A DNA stretch of 64,000 bases from Microbacterium azadirachtae (GTDB taxonomy: Bacteria > Actinomycetota > Actinomycetes > Actinomycetales > Microbacteriaceae). Below are positions 23,542-30,766 of this stretch, piece by piece (position 1 is the first letter of the stretch; each line of letters opens with the position of its first letter). Both the position numbers and the translations under genes were made by a program. The stretch lies in the NCBI RefSeq assembly GCF_000956545.1, contig NZ_JYIT01000070.1:1-64000 (forward strand). The letters are read 5' to 3'. Below the pieces are notes generated by a model. It worked only from the letters and a program-made list of their open reading frames with translations. It made no database searches and was not told the DNA's origin.

Positions 23542-24231
23542 TCAGCGGGTTCTCGCGCGCCCCGCGTCCCGGTGCTCGCGCGTCCGCCACACGCGAGCGA
23601 TGAGCGCCTGCGCGGGCCCCGAGAGCAGCAGCAGGAACATCGCCGCATAGCCGATGTCCGGCAGCAGCACGGCGACCACGAGGGCGACCGCGAACAGCGC
23701 GCTCATCACGACCTCCGCGATGATGCCGCGGCGCAGCGACGCCGGCGGGATCCGATGCAGATCGGGATGACGGCGCAGATAGAGCCGGGTCACGAGCATG
23801 AGCAGCGAGGAGAGCAGCAGAGCGCCGATGTAGAGCGCCTTCTGCGTCGCGTCGTTGCCCATCGATCCGAGCATGGCCGTGGCCACGGGCAGCCACACGA
23901 TCGTGAACATCCAGCCCACCTGCAGCCAGACGAGCGCATTCGTCACCTTCTCGACGCGATCGAAGACGCGGTGATGGTTCATCCAGAAGACCGCGATGAT
24001 CAGGAAGCTCAGCCCGAAGCTGAACAGCTGATCGCCCTCCTGCTGGACGTAGTCGAGCGCGCCCTTGTGCTCGCGGGCGAACTCCGCCACGTTCTCCAGC
24101 AGCGGCAGGATCAGCAGGGTCATCGCGATCGCGACCACCGCATCCACGAACGCCTTCAGCCGCTCGGCGGACAGGGGCGGACGTGTGGCGTCGTCGATCG
24201 GCGTCTCGTCATCCGTGGCGGGCTGAGTCAC
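23542..24231 (-). CDS. TMEM175/DUF1211-family membrane protein
   Basis: A membrane protein of about 229 aa with six hydrophobic segments, like bacterial TMEM175 K+ channels. The family's first-helix signature RxxxFSD appears here as RLKAFVDAVVAIAMTLL, with Val in place of Ser. Ion conduction is known for some bacterial relatives; here it is inference. The GTG start at 24231 is chosen because the preceding sequence looks untranslated; the frame itself is open much further upstream. Confidence 0.82.
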   Translation of the reverse strand: MTQPATDDETPIDDATRPPLSAERLKAFVDAVVAIAMTLLILPLLENVAEFAREHKGALDYVQQEGDQLFSFGLSFLIIAVFWMNHHRVFDRVEKVTNALVWLQVGWMFTIVWLPVATAMLGSMGNDATQKALYIGALLLSSLLMLVTRLYLRRHPDLHRIPPASLRRGIIAEVVMSALFAVALVVAVLLPDIGYAAMFLLLLSGPAQALIARVWRTREHRDAGRARTR

Positions 24232-24330
24232 TCCCGAATGCTCCCGTACCGGCAGGACCGGGTCAAGGCGCCGCGCCCCGGCACCGGGCGGCGCGGCCGT
24301 GACGGCCGACGGGACCGCATCGTCTCCCCG

Positions 24331-24336
24331 TAGAAT
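24331..24336 (+). promoter_or_regulatory. -10 hexamer of the threonine aldolase gene (TAGAAT)
   Basis: TAGAAT followed by 6 nt and the GTG at 24343; leaderless layout. Confidence 0.6.
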
Positions 24337-24342
24337 CGATCG

Positions 24343-25410
24343 GTGAACATCGAGCACGACCCCGCGGTCCGGGGCTTCGCATCCGACAACTACTCCGGCA
24401 TCCACCCCGAGGTGCTCGCAGCGATCACGGCGGCCAACGGCGGCCACCAGATCGCGTACGGCGAGGACCGGTACACCGAGCGGCTGCAGGAGGTGTTCCA
24501 GCACCACTTCGGCGAGGGCGTCGAGGCGTTCCCCGTCTTCAACGGCACCGGCGCGAACGTCACCGGCCTGCAGGCGATGCTGCCGCGCTGGGGCGCCGTG
24601 ATCGCGGCGACGACGGCGCACATCAACGTCGACGAGGGCGGCGCGCCCGAGCGCATCGGCGGGTTCAAGATCCTCTCCGTGCCGACCGACGACGGCAAGC
24701 TCACCCCCGAGCTCGTCGACCGCGAGGCCTGGGGCTGGGGCGACGAGCACCGCGCCCAGCCGCTGGTCGTCTCGATCACCCAGTCCACCGAGGTCGGCAC
24801 CCTCTACACCGCCGACGAGATCCGGGCGCTCGCCGACCACGCGCACGAGCGCGGCATGAAGCTGCACCTCGACGGGGCTCGCCTGTCCAACGCGGCCGCC
24901 GCCCTCGACCTGCCGCTGCGGGCCTTCACCCGCGACGCGGGCGTGGACGTGCTGAGCTTCGGCGGCACCAAGAACGGCGCGATGCTCGGCGAGGCGATCG
25001 TCGTGCTCACGCCCGGCGCGGCCGACGGCCTCGTCTACTCGCGCAAGTTCAACATGCAGCTCGCCTCGAAGATGCGGTTCGTGTCGGCGCAGCTGATCGC
25101 ACTGCTCGAGGGCGACCTGTACCTGCGCAACGCCCGTCACGCGAACGCGATGGCGCAGCGACTTCGTTCCTCGCTCGAGGCGGGAATCGCGGACGGCACC
25201 ATCCAGGGCGTCGGATTCACCCAGCCGACCCAGTCGAACGGCGTCTTCGCGACACTCCCCGACGGCGTCGCCGACCGCCTGCGCGAGACCTTCCGGTTCT
25301 ACGACTGGAACGCCGCCCGCAACGAAGTGCGCTGGATGTGCGGATTCGACACGACCGAGGCCGACATCGACGCCCTGGTCTCCCTCGTCGCCGACGAGAC
25401 CACCCGCTGA
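24343..25410 (+). CDS. ltaE: Low-specificity L-threonine aldolase
   Basis: A PLP enzyme that splits threonine or allo-threonine to glycine and acetaldehyde. The 355-aa protein shows the beta-eliminating lyase fold: N-terminal RGFASDNYSGIHPEV, the ring-stacking His in ATTAHINVDEGG, LHLDGARLSNAA, and the PLP lysine in FGGTKNGAMLGEAIV (near residue 208). The GTG start has no Shine-Dalgarno, but a TAGAAT hexamer lies 6 nt upstream. It is monocistronic. Confidence 0.93.
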   Translation: MNIEHDPAVRGFASDNYSGIHPEVLAAITAANGGHQIAYGEDRYTERLQEVFQHHFGEGVEAFPVFNGTGANVTGLQAMLPRWGAVIAATTAHINVDEGGAPERIGGFKILSVPTDDGKLTPELVDREAWGWGDEHRAQPLVVSITQSTEVGTLYTADEIRALADHAHERGMKLHLDGARLSNAAAALDLPLRAFTRDAGVDVLSFGGTKNGAMLGEAIVVLTPGAADGLVYSRKFNMQLASKMRFVSAQLIALLEGDLYLRNARHANAMAQRLRSSLEAGIADGTIQGVGFTQPTQSNGVFATLPDGVADRLRETFRFYDWNAARNEVRWMCGFDTTEADIDALVSLVADETTR

Positions 25411-25458
25411 GGAACGACCCGCCGGGATGAGCCGGCGGACGGTGGGGGCGCGGCGCGG

Positions 25459-26085
25459 CTAGCGCAGCAGTCCGAGGTGCGCGAGCGCCTGCCGGATGAG
25501 CGTGCCGCGCCCGCCCTCCATCTCGGCGGCGAGCGCGTCGCTGGCCGCCTCCTCGGGGCTGAACCAGGTCACCTCGAGCGCGTCCTGACGCGGCTCGCAG
25601 GTGCCCGTGACGGGCACCACGAACGCCAGCGAGACGGCGTGCTGCCGATCGTCGTGATAGGCGCTGACCCCCGGGAGGGGGAAGTACTCGGCCACCGTGA
25701 AGGGCGCGGGCGACGGGGGCAGCATCGGGAACGCCATCGGCCCGAGGTCGTTCTCCAGGTGCCGGAACAACGCATCACGCACGGTCTCGCCGTAGCGCAC
25801 GCGGCCGGAGACGATCGTGCGCGTGATCTCGCCGAGCGGCGTGGCGCGCAGCAGGATCCCGATGTCGGTGACGACACCGGATCCGTCGGTGCGCACCGGC
25901 ACCGCCTCGACGTACAGCATCGGCAGCCGGCGCCGCGCCTGCGCGAGCTCGAAGTCGGTGAGCCAGCCGGGGTTCGCCCCGCCTGCGGCACCCAGACCGT
26001 CGAGCCCCGACGGGAGCCCTCCCGCGAGCGCGTCGGGGAGGCCGTCGTCGTCGGCCGGATCGGGGTCGGGTGTGCGTACCGCCAT
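25459..26085 (-). CDS. NUDIX hydrolase
   Basis: A 208-aa protein with a NUDIX fold in residues about 80-200; the predicted core carries SGRVRYGETVRDALFRHLENDLGP. The canonical Nudix box GX5EX7REUXEEXGU is degenerate: only fragments such as GETVRDAL and HLEND match. This is common in the DUF4916-like actinobacterial branch, so catalytic activity is not certain. The first 50 residues are acidic and low in complexity. The ATG at 26085 is preceded by TAGAAA with 6 nt spacing. Confidence 0.7.
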   Translation of the reverse strand: MAVRTPDPDPADDDGLPDALAGGLPSGLDGLGAAGGANPGWLTDFELAQARRRLPMLYVEAVPVRTDGSGVVTDIGILLRATPLGEITRTIVSGRVRYGETVRDALFRHLENDLGPMAFPMLPPSPAPFTVAEYFPLPGVSAYHDDRQHAVSLAFVVPVTGTCEPRQDALEVTWFSPEEAASDALAAEMEGGRGTLIRQALAHLGLLR

Positions 26086-26091
26086 GATCCC

Positions 26092-26097
26092 TTTCTA
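26092..26097 (-). promoter_or_regulatory. -10-like hexamer of the NUDIX gene (TAGAAA)
   Basis: TAGAAA ends 6 nt before the ATG at 26085. It has A instead of T in the last position, so it is a weaker match than the others. Confidence 0.4.
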
Positions 26098-26144
26098 TCA
26101 GCGTCTCCCCCGCCTCACCCTGACATCTGCGGCAGGATGGTGAC

Positions 26145-26822
26145 ATGGCCGAACCCGTGGAGATCGATCGCGCCGCCGTGCGCCGGGCCCGGCACGGCGA
26201 ACCGCTGCCTCTGCTCGTGCTGCTGCACGGCTACGGATCCGACGAGCGGGACCTGTTCTCGCTGGTCCCCTTCCTGCCCGAGGGCGTGGCCGTGGCGTCG
26301 CTGCCCGCGCCGCACGACGCGCCCTGGCCGATGCCCGGGCGCTCCTGGTACCCGATCGACGAGCTGGAACGGCGGGATCCCGCGTCGGTGACGGCCGCCG
26401 CCGACGCCGTGCTGCGCTGGCTCGACGAGGAGGCCGGTGCCGTGCCGTCGATCGCGCTCCTCGGCTTCTCGCAGGGTGCCTCGGTCGCACTGCAGGTCGC
26501 GCGACAGGATCCGGACCGCATCGCCGCGGTCGTGAACCTCAGCGGCTACGCGGCCCCGGGCGAGCTCCCCGGCGACACCGCGCTGCGCGAGCGCCGCACC
26601 CCCGTGTTCTGGGGCCGCGGCACGCGCGACGACGTGATCCCGCCCGCGCTCGTCGACCACACCGCGCAGTGGCTGCCGGATCACTCCGAGCTCACGGGCC
26701 GGGTCTACCCGGGGCTGACGCACAGCGTGTCGGAGGACGAGCTCGCCGACGTGCGCCGCTTCCTCGACGGCTGGCTCGCCGAGGTTCAGGCGTCGTCGTC
26801 GCGGGAGCCCGCGGAGGGCTGA
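26145..26822 (+). CDS. Alpha/beta hydrolase, phospholipase/carboxylesterase type
   Basis: A 225-aa alpha/beta hydrolase of the LYPLA/YpfH group. The oxyanion region is LLHGYGSDERDL (residues about 26-37), the nucleophile serine sits in GFSQGASVALQ (near residue 108), the acid is in RDDVIPPALVD and the catalytic His in GLTHSVSEDEL. The substrate is unknown. A CAGGAT hexamer ends 6 nt before the ATG. The 3' end overlaps the convergent small membrane protein gene by 37 bp. Confidence 0.88.
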   Translation: MAEPVEIDRAAVRRARHGEPLPLLVLLHGYGSDERDLFSLVPFLPEGVAVASLPAPHDAPWPMPGRSWYPIDELERRDPASVTAAADAVLRWLDEEAGAVPSIALLGFSQGASVALQVARQDPDRIAAVVNLSGYAAPGELPGDTALRERRTPVFWGRGTRDDVIPPALVDHTAQWLPDHSELTGRVYPGLTHSVSEDELADVRRFLDGWLAEVQASSSREPAEG

Positions 26823-27112
26823 TCCGGGTCGCCGCCCGGCTCGGCCTCGGTGCCGGCTTCGGCTCCCGTCTCTGCCTCGGCTCCCGTCCCGGCCTCGGCA
26901 CGGCGCCGCTGCTCATCGCGCTGCATCCGCGCGCCCGCCCACGTGAAGAGCACCATGACCGCCGCGCCGATCACGAGGCCGAGCGCGATACCGGTTCCCA
27001 TGTTGTGCAGCCCGGCGCCGAGCGCCACCCCGACGCCCATGCCGATCGCGAGCCCCGCACCGAGGCCCACCCGCCGCATCGCCTCGCCGGATCCCGGTCG
27101 TTGCTCCACCAT
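26786..27112 (-). CDS. Small glycine-zipper membrane protein
   Basis: A 108-aa protein not assigned to a family. Residues about 16-60 hold two hydrophobic helices rich in glycine (VGLGAGLAIGMGVGVALGAG), and the C-terminal third is acidic and repetitive (repeats of AEAG/AETG). Start ATG 27112 has both GGAGG and a TAGCCT hexamer 6 nt upstream. It is convergent with, and overlaps, the esterase gene. Function unknown. Confidence 0.65.
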   Translation of the reverse strand: MVEQRPGSGEAMRRVGLGAGLAIGMGVGVALGAGLHNMGTGIALGLVIGAAVMVLFTWAGARMQRDEQRRRAEAGTGAEAETGAEAGTEAEPGGDPDQPSAGSRDDDA

Positions 27113-27482
27113 GCCTCCAGGCTAGATCCGCGGGCGACTCTCCCCCTCCCCCGCACGGCGGATCTTCCCGGGACCGGCGCTCACCCGACGCCGAGGCGCC
27201 GCCCACCCGACTGTTCCGGCGCCGCGACACGCCCGGGTTGCACGACGGCGGCGGGCCCGGTATCGTCGTCCGGGTCCTGTCCGCCGTGTAAGGAAGTCCC
27301 TTGATCTGAGTCGTCGCCTCCGCGTTCCATCCACGCGCTGATCCGACACTCCTTCCTGCCTCGCTCTCTTCGGCACAGGCTCTCCGGTCCTCGATCCGTC
27401 CTCTTCGCGACGGATCCGCCCGCCACGGGCTCCGCACCGGATCCGGCATCAGCGCACCCGAACACCTTCCGGGAGTCGCCCC
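27113..27482 (+). promoter_or_regulatory. Long intergenic region and 5' leader of the ABC-F gene
   Basis: 370 bases without a convincing gene. The left end holds the divergent promoter of the small membrane protein (TAGCCT, 27119-27124). On the plus strand, TATCGT at 27261-27266 could be a -10, which would give a leader of about 200 nt before the ABC-F ATG. The leader contains a start-stop pair (GTG TAA, 27286-27291) and a hairpin (GATCCGTC 27393-27400 with GACGGATC 27409-27416). ABC-F genes are often controlled by ribosome-mediated attenuation in long leaders; that role here is inference. Confidence 0.35.
27119..27124 (-). promoter_or_regulatory. -10 hexamer of the small membrane protein gene (TAGCCT)
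   Basis: TAGCCT is followed by 6 nt (GGAGGC, which also looks like a Shine-Dalgarno) and the ATG at 27112. Confidence 0.45.
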
Positions 27483-29240
27483 ATGTCATCACCCACCCTT
27501 TCCTCCGCGGTCGTCCTGGACCGCCTCACCTTCCGCTGGCCCGACGGCTCCACCGCCCTCGACGCGGTCTCCGGAGCCTTCGGCACGGGCCGCACAGGTC
27601 TCGTCGGACGCAACGGATCCGGCAAGTCGACGCTGCTGCGCCTGATCGCCGGTGACCTCGCGCCGACGTCCGGTCGCATCACCGCGACCGGCGACGTGGC
27701 GTACCTGCCGCAGCGCCTCACCCTCGACACCCACGCCCGCGTCGCCGAGCTGCTGGGCGTCGCCCGTGCGCTCGACGCCGTGCGCGCCATCGCGGCCGGC
27801 GACGTCGACCCCGACCGGTTCGACGAGGTCGGCGACGACTGGGACGTGGAGGCCCGCGCCGCCGCGGCCCTCGCCGAGGCCGGCCTGGATCCGACGTTCC
27901 TCGACCGCACGGTCGGCGAGCTGTCGGGCGGCGAGGCGGTGCTCGTCGCGATCGCCGGGATCCGCGCCCGTCGTGCGCCCATCACGCTGCTGGACGAGCC
28001 GACGAACAACCTCGACCGCGAGGCGCGCGCACGCCTGGGCGAGATGGTGCAGTCGTGGCGCGGCACGCTCGTCGTGGTCAGCCACGACGTCGCCCTGCTC
28101 GAGCTCATGGACGACACGGCCGAGCTGTACGGCCACGAGCTCAGCGTGTTCGGCGGCCCGTACTCGGCCTGGCGCGCCTGGCTGGACGCCGAGCAGGATG
28201 CGGCGCGCCAGGCCGAGAAAGATGCCAAGCAGGCGTTCAAGAAGGAGAAGCGGCAGCGCATCGAGGCGGAGCTGAAGCTCGCGACCCGGTCGCAGATGGC
28301 CAAGAAGGCCGCCGAGGAGAAGCGCGTCCCGAAGATCATCGCGAACGGCCGGAAGATGGCCGCTCAGGTGTCGGCGGGGCGGCTGCGCACGGAGGTCGCC
28401 GAGAAGGAGGGCGCCGCGCGCAGCGCCCTCGACGAGGCGGGACGGCGCATCCGCGACGAGGCGACGATGAAGATCGAACTGCCGGATCCCGGGGTCTCCC
28501 GTGCGCGGCGCATCGCGACGATCGGCGATGCCGAGCGCTCCTGGACGATTCAGGGCCCGGAGCGGGTCGCGCTGATCGGCCGCAACGGCGTCGGCAAGAC
28601 GACGCTGCTGCGCCGGCTGGTCACCGGACCCCACGACGAGCCCGGGCCGGAACACGCCGCCGGAGCCGACGCCGGGCCCGGGTACCCCGCCGGCCGAGCC
28701 GACGCCGGGCCCGGATATCCCGCCGGAGCCGAACACCGCGCAGGAGAATCGGCCCCCGCCGAGGCCGGATCCCCCGTCATGGCGCAGGATCTCCTGCGTT
28801 GTGTCGCGCACACCGATCGCATCGGGTACCTGCCGCAGCGGATCGACGGGCTCGACGAGCACGCGACGGTCGTGGAGAACGTCGCCGCGCGGGCGCCGGA
28901 GATCCCCGACAAGGAGCTGCGCAACAGGCTGGCCCGGTTCCTGATCCGCGGCGCCGCCATGGACCGGGAGGTGGGCTCGCTCTCGGGCGGGGAGCGCTTC
29001 CGCGTCGCCCTCGCGACCCTGCTGCTGGCCGACCCCGCCCCGCACCTCGTGGTGCTCGACGAGCCGACCAACAACCTCGACCTCGACACCGTCGACCAGG
29101 TCGTGCAGGCGCTGCGCGCCTACCGGGGCGCCGTGCTGATCGTGAGCCACGACGATGCGTTCCTGCGACGGCTGGATCTCGACCTCACGCTCGAGCTCGA
29201 CGCCGACGGGATGCTCACCGAGGTCGACCTCGGCGCCTGA
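27483..29240 (+). CDS. ABC-F family ATPase
   Basis: A 585-aa soluble protein with two ATP-binding cassettes and no membrane segment. First cassette: Walker A GRNGSGKSTLLRLIAG (residues about 40-55), signature LSGGEAVLVA, Walker B LLDEPTNNLD. A charged linker rich in Lys/Glu (residues about 235-320) is the P-site tRNA interaction motif region. Second cassette: GRNGVGKTTLLRRLV, LSGGERFRVALA and VVLDEPTNNLD. A Pro/Gly/Ala insertion with two ADAGPGYPAG repeats follows the second Walker A. ABC-F proteins act on the ribosome; some protect it from antibiotics. Which class this is cannot be told. Confidence 0.93.
   Translation: MSSPTLSSAVVLDRLTFRWPDGSTALDAVSGAFGTGRTGLVGRNGSGKSTLLRLIAGDLAPTSGRITATGDVAYLPQRLTLDTHARVAELLGVARALDAVRAIAAGDVDPDRFDEVGDDWDVEARAAAALAEAGLDPTFLDRTVGELSGGEAVLVAIAGIRARRAPITLLDEPTNNLDREARARLGEMVQSWRGTLVVVSHDVALLELMDDTAELYGHELSVFGGPYSAWRAWLDAEQDAARQAEKDAKQAFKKEKRQRIEAELKLATRSQMAKKAAEEKRVPKIIANGRKMAAQVSAGRLRTEVAEKEGAARSALDEAGRRIRDEATMKIELPDPGVSRARRIATIGDAERSWTIQGPERVALIGRNGVGKTTLLRRLVTGPHDEPGPEHAAGADAGPGYPAGRADAGPGYPAGAEHRAGESAPAEAGSPVMAQDLLRCVAHTDRIGYLPQRIDGLDEHATVVENVAARAPEIPDKELRNRLARFLIRGAAMDREVGSLSGGERFRVALATLLLADPAPHLVVLDEPTNNLDLDTVDQVVQALRAYRGAVLIVSHDDAFLRRLDLDLTLELDADGMLTEVDLGA
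28663..28730 (+). repeat. Tandem repeat inside the ABC-F gene
   Basis: Two near-identical units of 33 and 30 bases (starting GAGCCGACGCCGGGCCCGG at 28663 and 28696) with a partial third at 28726 encode the ADAGPGYPAG repeats. They are inserted between Walker A and the rest of the second ATPase domain. Confidence 0.8.
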
Positions 29241-29261
29241 TCCCTGGCTCCGCCTCGCCCC

Positions 29262-29298
29262 GCACCCGCCCGATCCGCGCGCCGGATCGGGCGGGTGC
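29262..29298. terminator. Terminator hairpin after the ABC-F gene
   Basis: Perfect 16-bp arms (GCACCCGCCCGATCCG at 29262-29277 and its complement at 29283-29298) with a 5-nt loop begin 22 nt after the ABC-F stop codon. Confidence 0.85.
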
Positions 29299-29361
29299 GC
29301 TGTGTCGCGCGGTTACGGCACGTCGGGAATGCCGCCGCGGGAGGCTGCTGTTGCGCACGTC

Positions 29362-30003
29362 ATGACAACCATCGGAATCATCGGAGCAGGACACATCGGC
29401 AGCGCCCTCGCGGAGGCGTTCGCGGGACTCGGCTACGACGTCGTGATCGCGAACTCCCGCGGCCCGGAGACGCTCGCCGAGCTCGTGGCGCGACTCGGAC
29501 CGCGGGTGACCGCATCCACCGCGACCGGGGCGGCCGAGGCCGCGGACGTCGCCGTCGTCACGGTGCCGCTCAAGGCCCTGAAGGACATTCCGGCGGCCCC
29601 GCTCGCCGGGAAGATCGTGCTCGACACGAACAACTACTACTTCGAGCGGGACGGTCACATCGATGCGCTCGACCGCGGCGAGACCACCACGTCGCAGCTC
29701 CTGCAGGAGCACCTGCCCGACTCCACGGTCGTGAAGGCGTTCAACCAGATCCGCGCCGGTGAGATCCTGACGACCGGTTCACCGGCGGGCACCCCGGATC
29801 GACGCGCTCTCGGCACGGCGAGCGACGACGACGAGGCGGTCGCGTTCGTGACCGACCTCTACGACCGCCTCGGGTTCGACACGGTGAGCGCGGGGCCGCT
29901 GAGCGAGTCGTGGCGCCTCGAGCGAGACCGTCCCGCCTACGTCACCCGGCAGAACGCCGAGGAGCTGCGGGCCAACCTCGCTGCGGCGAACCGCCTGCCC
30001 TGA
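29362..30003 (+). CDS. NADP-binding oxidoreductase, F420-dependent NADP reductase-like
   Basis: A 213-aa protein with the Rossmann dinucleotide loop GIIGAGHIGSALAEAF at the N-terminus and NSRGPETL just after beta-2, where the arginine suits NADP(H). The fold resembles NADP oxidoreductases related to F420-dependent enzymes, but a specific F420 role is not shown. Conserved AFNQI lies near residue 130. ATG 29362 is chosen because it places the glycine loop at the N-terminus. It has its own unit between the ABC-F terminator and the PspC gene. Confidence 0.85.
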   Translation: MTTIGIIGAGHIGSALAEAFAGLGYDVVIANSRGPETLAELVARLGPRVTASTATGAAEAADVAVVTVPLKALKDIPAAPLAGKIVLDTNNYYFERDGHIDALDRGETTTSQLLQEHLPDSTVVKAFNQIRAGEILTTGSPAGTPDRRALGTASDDDEAVAFVTDLYDRLGFDTVSAGPLSESWRLERDRPAYVTRQNAEELRANLAAANRLP

Positions 30004-30041
30004 TCCAGGAGCCGCCCAGGCGGCGGGGGCAGGATGGGGCC

Positions 30042-30224
30042 ATGAGCGACCTCGTCCGCCCCCGCAAGGGCCGTTTCATCGCCGGCGTCTGCGCCGGTCT
30101 CGCCCGCCGTTTCGGCATGCCCGTCGCGCTGGTCCGGATCATCGCGATCGTCGCGATGATCTTCGCCGGGCTGCCGCTGTGGGTCTACCTCGTGCTCTGG
30201 ATCCTCATCCCCAGCGAGCGCTGA
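30042..30224 (+). CDS. PspC-domain small membrane protein
   Basis: A 60-aa protein that is almost only a PspC domain: LVRPRKGRFIAGVCAGLARR followed by a helix (VALVRIIAIVAMIFAG) and a membrane helix (LWVYLVLWILIP). PspC proteins sit in the inner membrane and sense envelope stress; in actinobacteria such mini-PspC proteins have no known partner here. A CAGGAT hexamer ends 6 nt before the ATG. Confidence 0.9.
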   Translation: MSDLVRPRKGRFIAGVCAGLARRFGMPVALVRIIAIVAMIFAGLPLWVYLVLWILIPSER

Positions 30225-30236
30225 GCCGATCGGCGC

Positions 30237-30647
30237 TCAGGCGCGACGCGCCCGCATCGCCCTGGTGTGGCCGAGGGCGGGGTCCGCGGCGAGCAGCGCG
30301 TACTCCTCCGATTCCCGGGGCACGAGCGCGACGCGTCCCTCCGCGTCGCTGACCACGCCCCAGCCGTAGCGCTTGCCGAGCGGCGAGGAGCGCAGACAGG
30401 CCTGCCCCTTCGCGAAGAAGGCGGCGCGGGCCTCGGCGTCGGACGGATCGATCCCCCGCCGCAGCGCCCAGGTGGAGAAGATCACGTCGTCCGAGGTGTG
30501 CACGAACGGGTGCTCCGCGATCAGCCGGTAGTGCAGCGCCGCGATCGTGGGGGCGTCGCCCGACGGCGGCTCCTCCGCGTGATCCGTCGGGCAGTCCTCC
30601 GCCACCTCGATGAACGTGCTCCGGTAGTTCGTGGTGTGCTCGGCCAT
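30237..30647 (-). CDS. DUF6157 family protein
   Basis: A 136-aa soluble protein of unknown function. The N-terminal TNYRSTFIEVAEDCP and the centre TIAALHYRLIAEHPFVHTSDD are the conserved parts of DUF6157. The C-terminal half contains KGQACLRSSPLGKRYGWGV. It is convergent with the PspC gene (12-bp gap) and divergent from lhr. Confidence 0.85.
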   Translation of the reverse strand: MAEHTTNYRSTFIEVAEDCPTDHAEEPPSGDAPTIAALHYRLIAEHPFVHTSDDVIFSTWALRRGIDPSDAEARAAFFAKGQACLRSSPLGKRYGWGVVSDAEGRVALVPRESEEYALLAADPALGHTRAMRARRA

Positions 30648-30766
30648 GCCCTCATGCTCGCACCGCGCACCGACGCCGGGCGTGAAGTTCCGCGACAGTC
30701 CTGCGGCGGGGTTGCGCCCTGGGCGGATCCGCCCCGAATGTCGGCGGCACCGGGGAAGATGGACGG

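Noticed and set aside
27286..27291. GTG-TAA start-stop as a regulatory upstream ORF of the ABC-F gene
   Set aside because: No Shine-Dalgarno is close enough to support translation; mentioned only as part of the leader.
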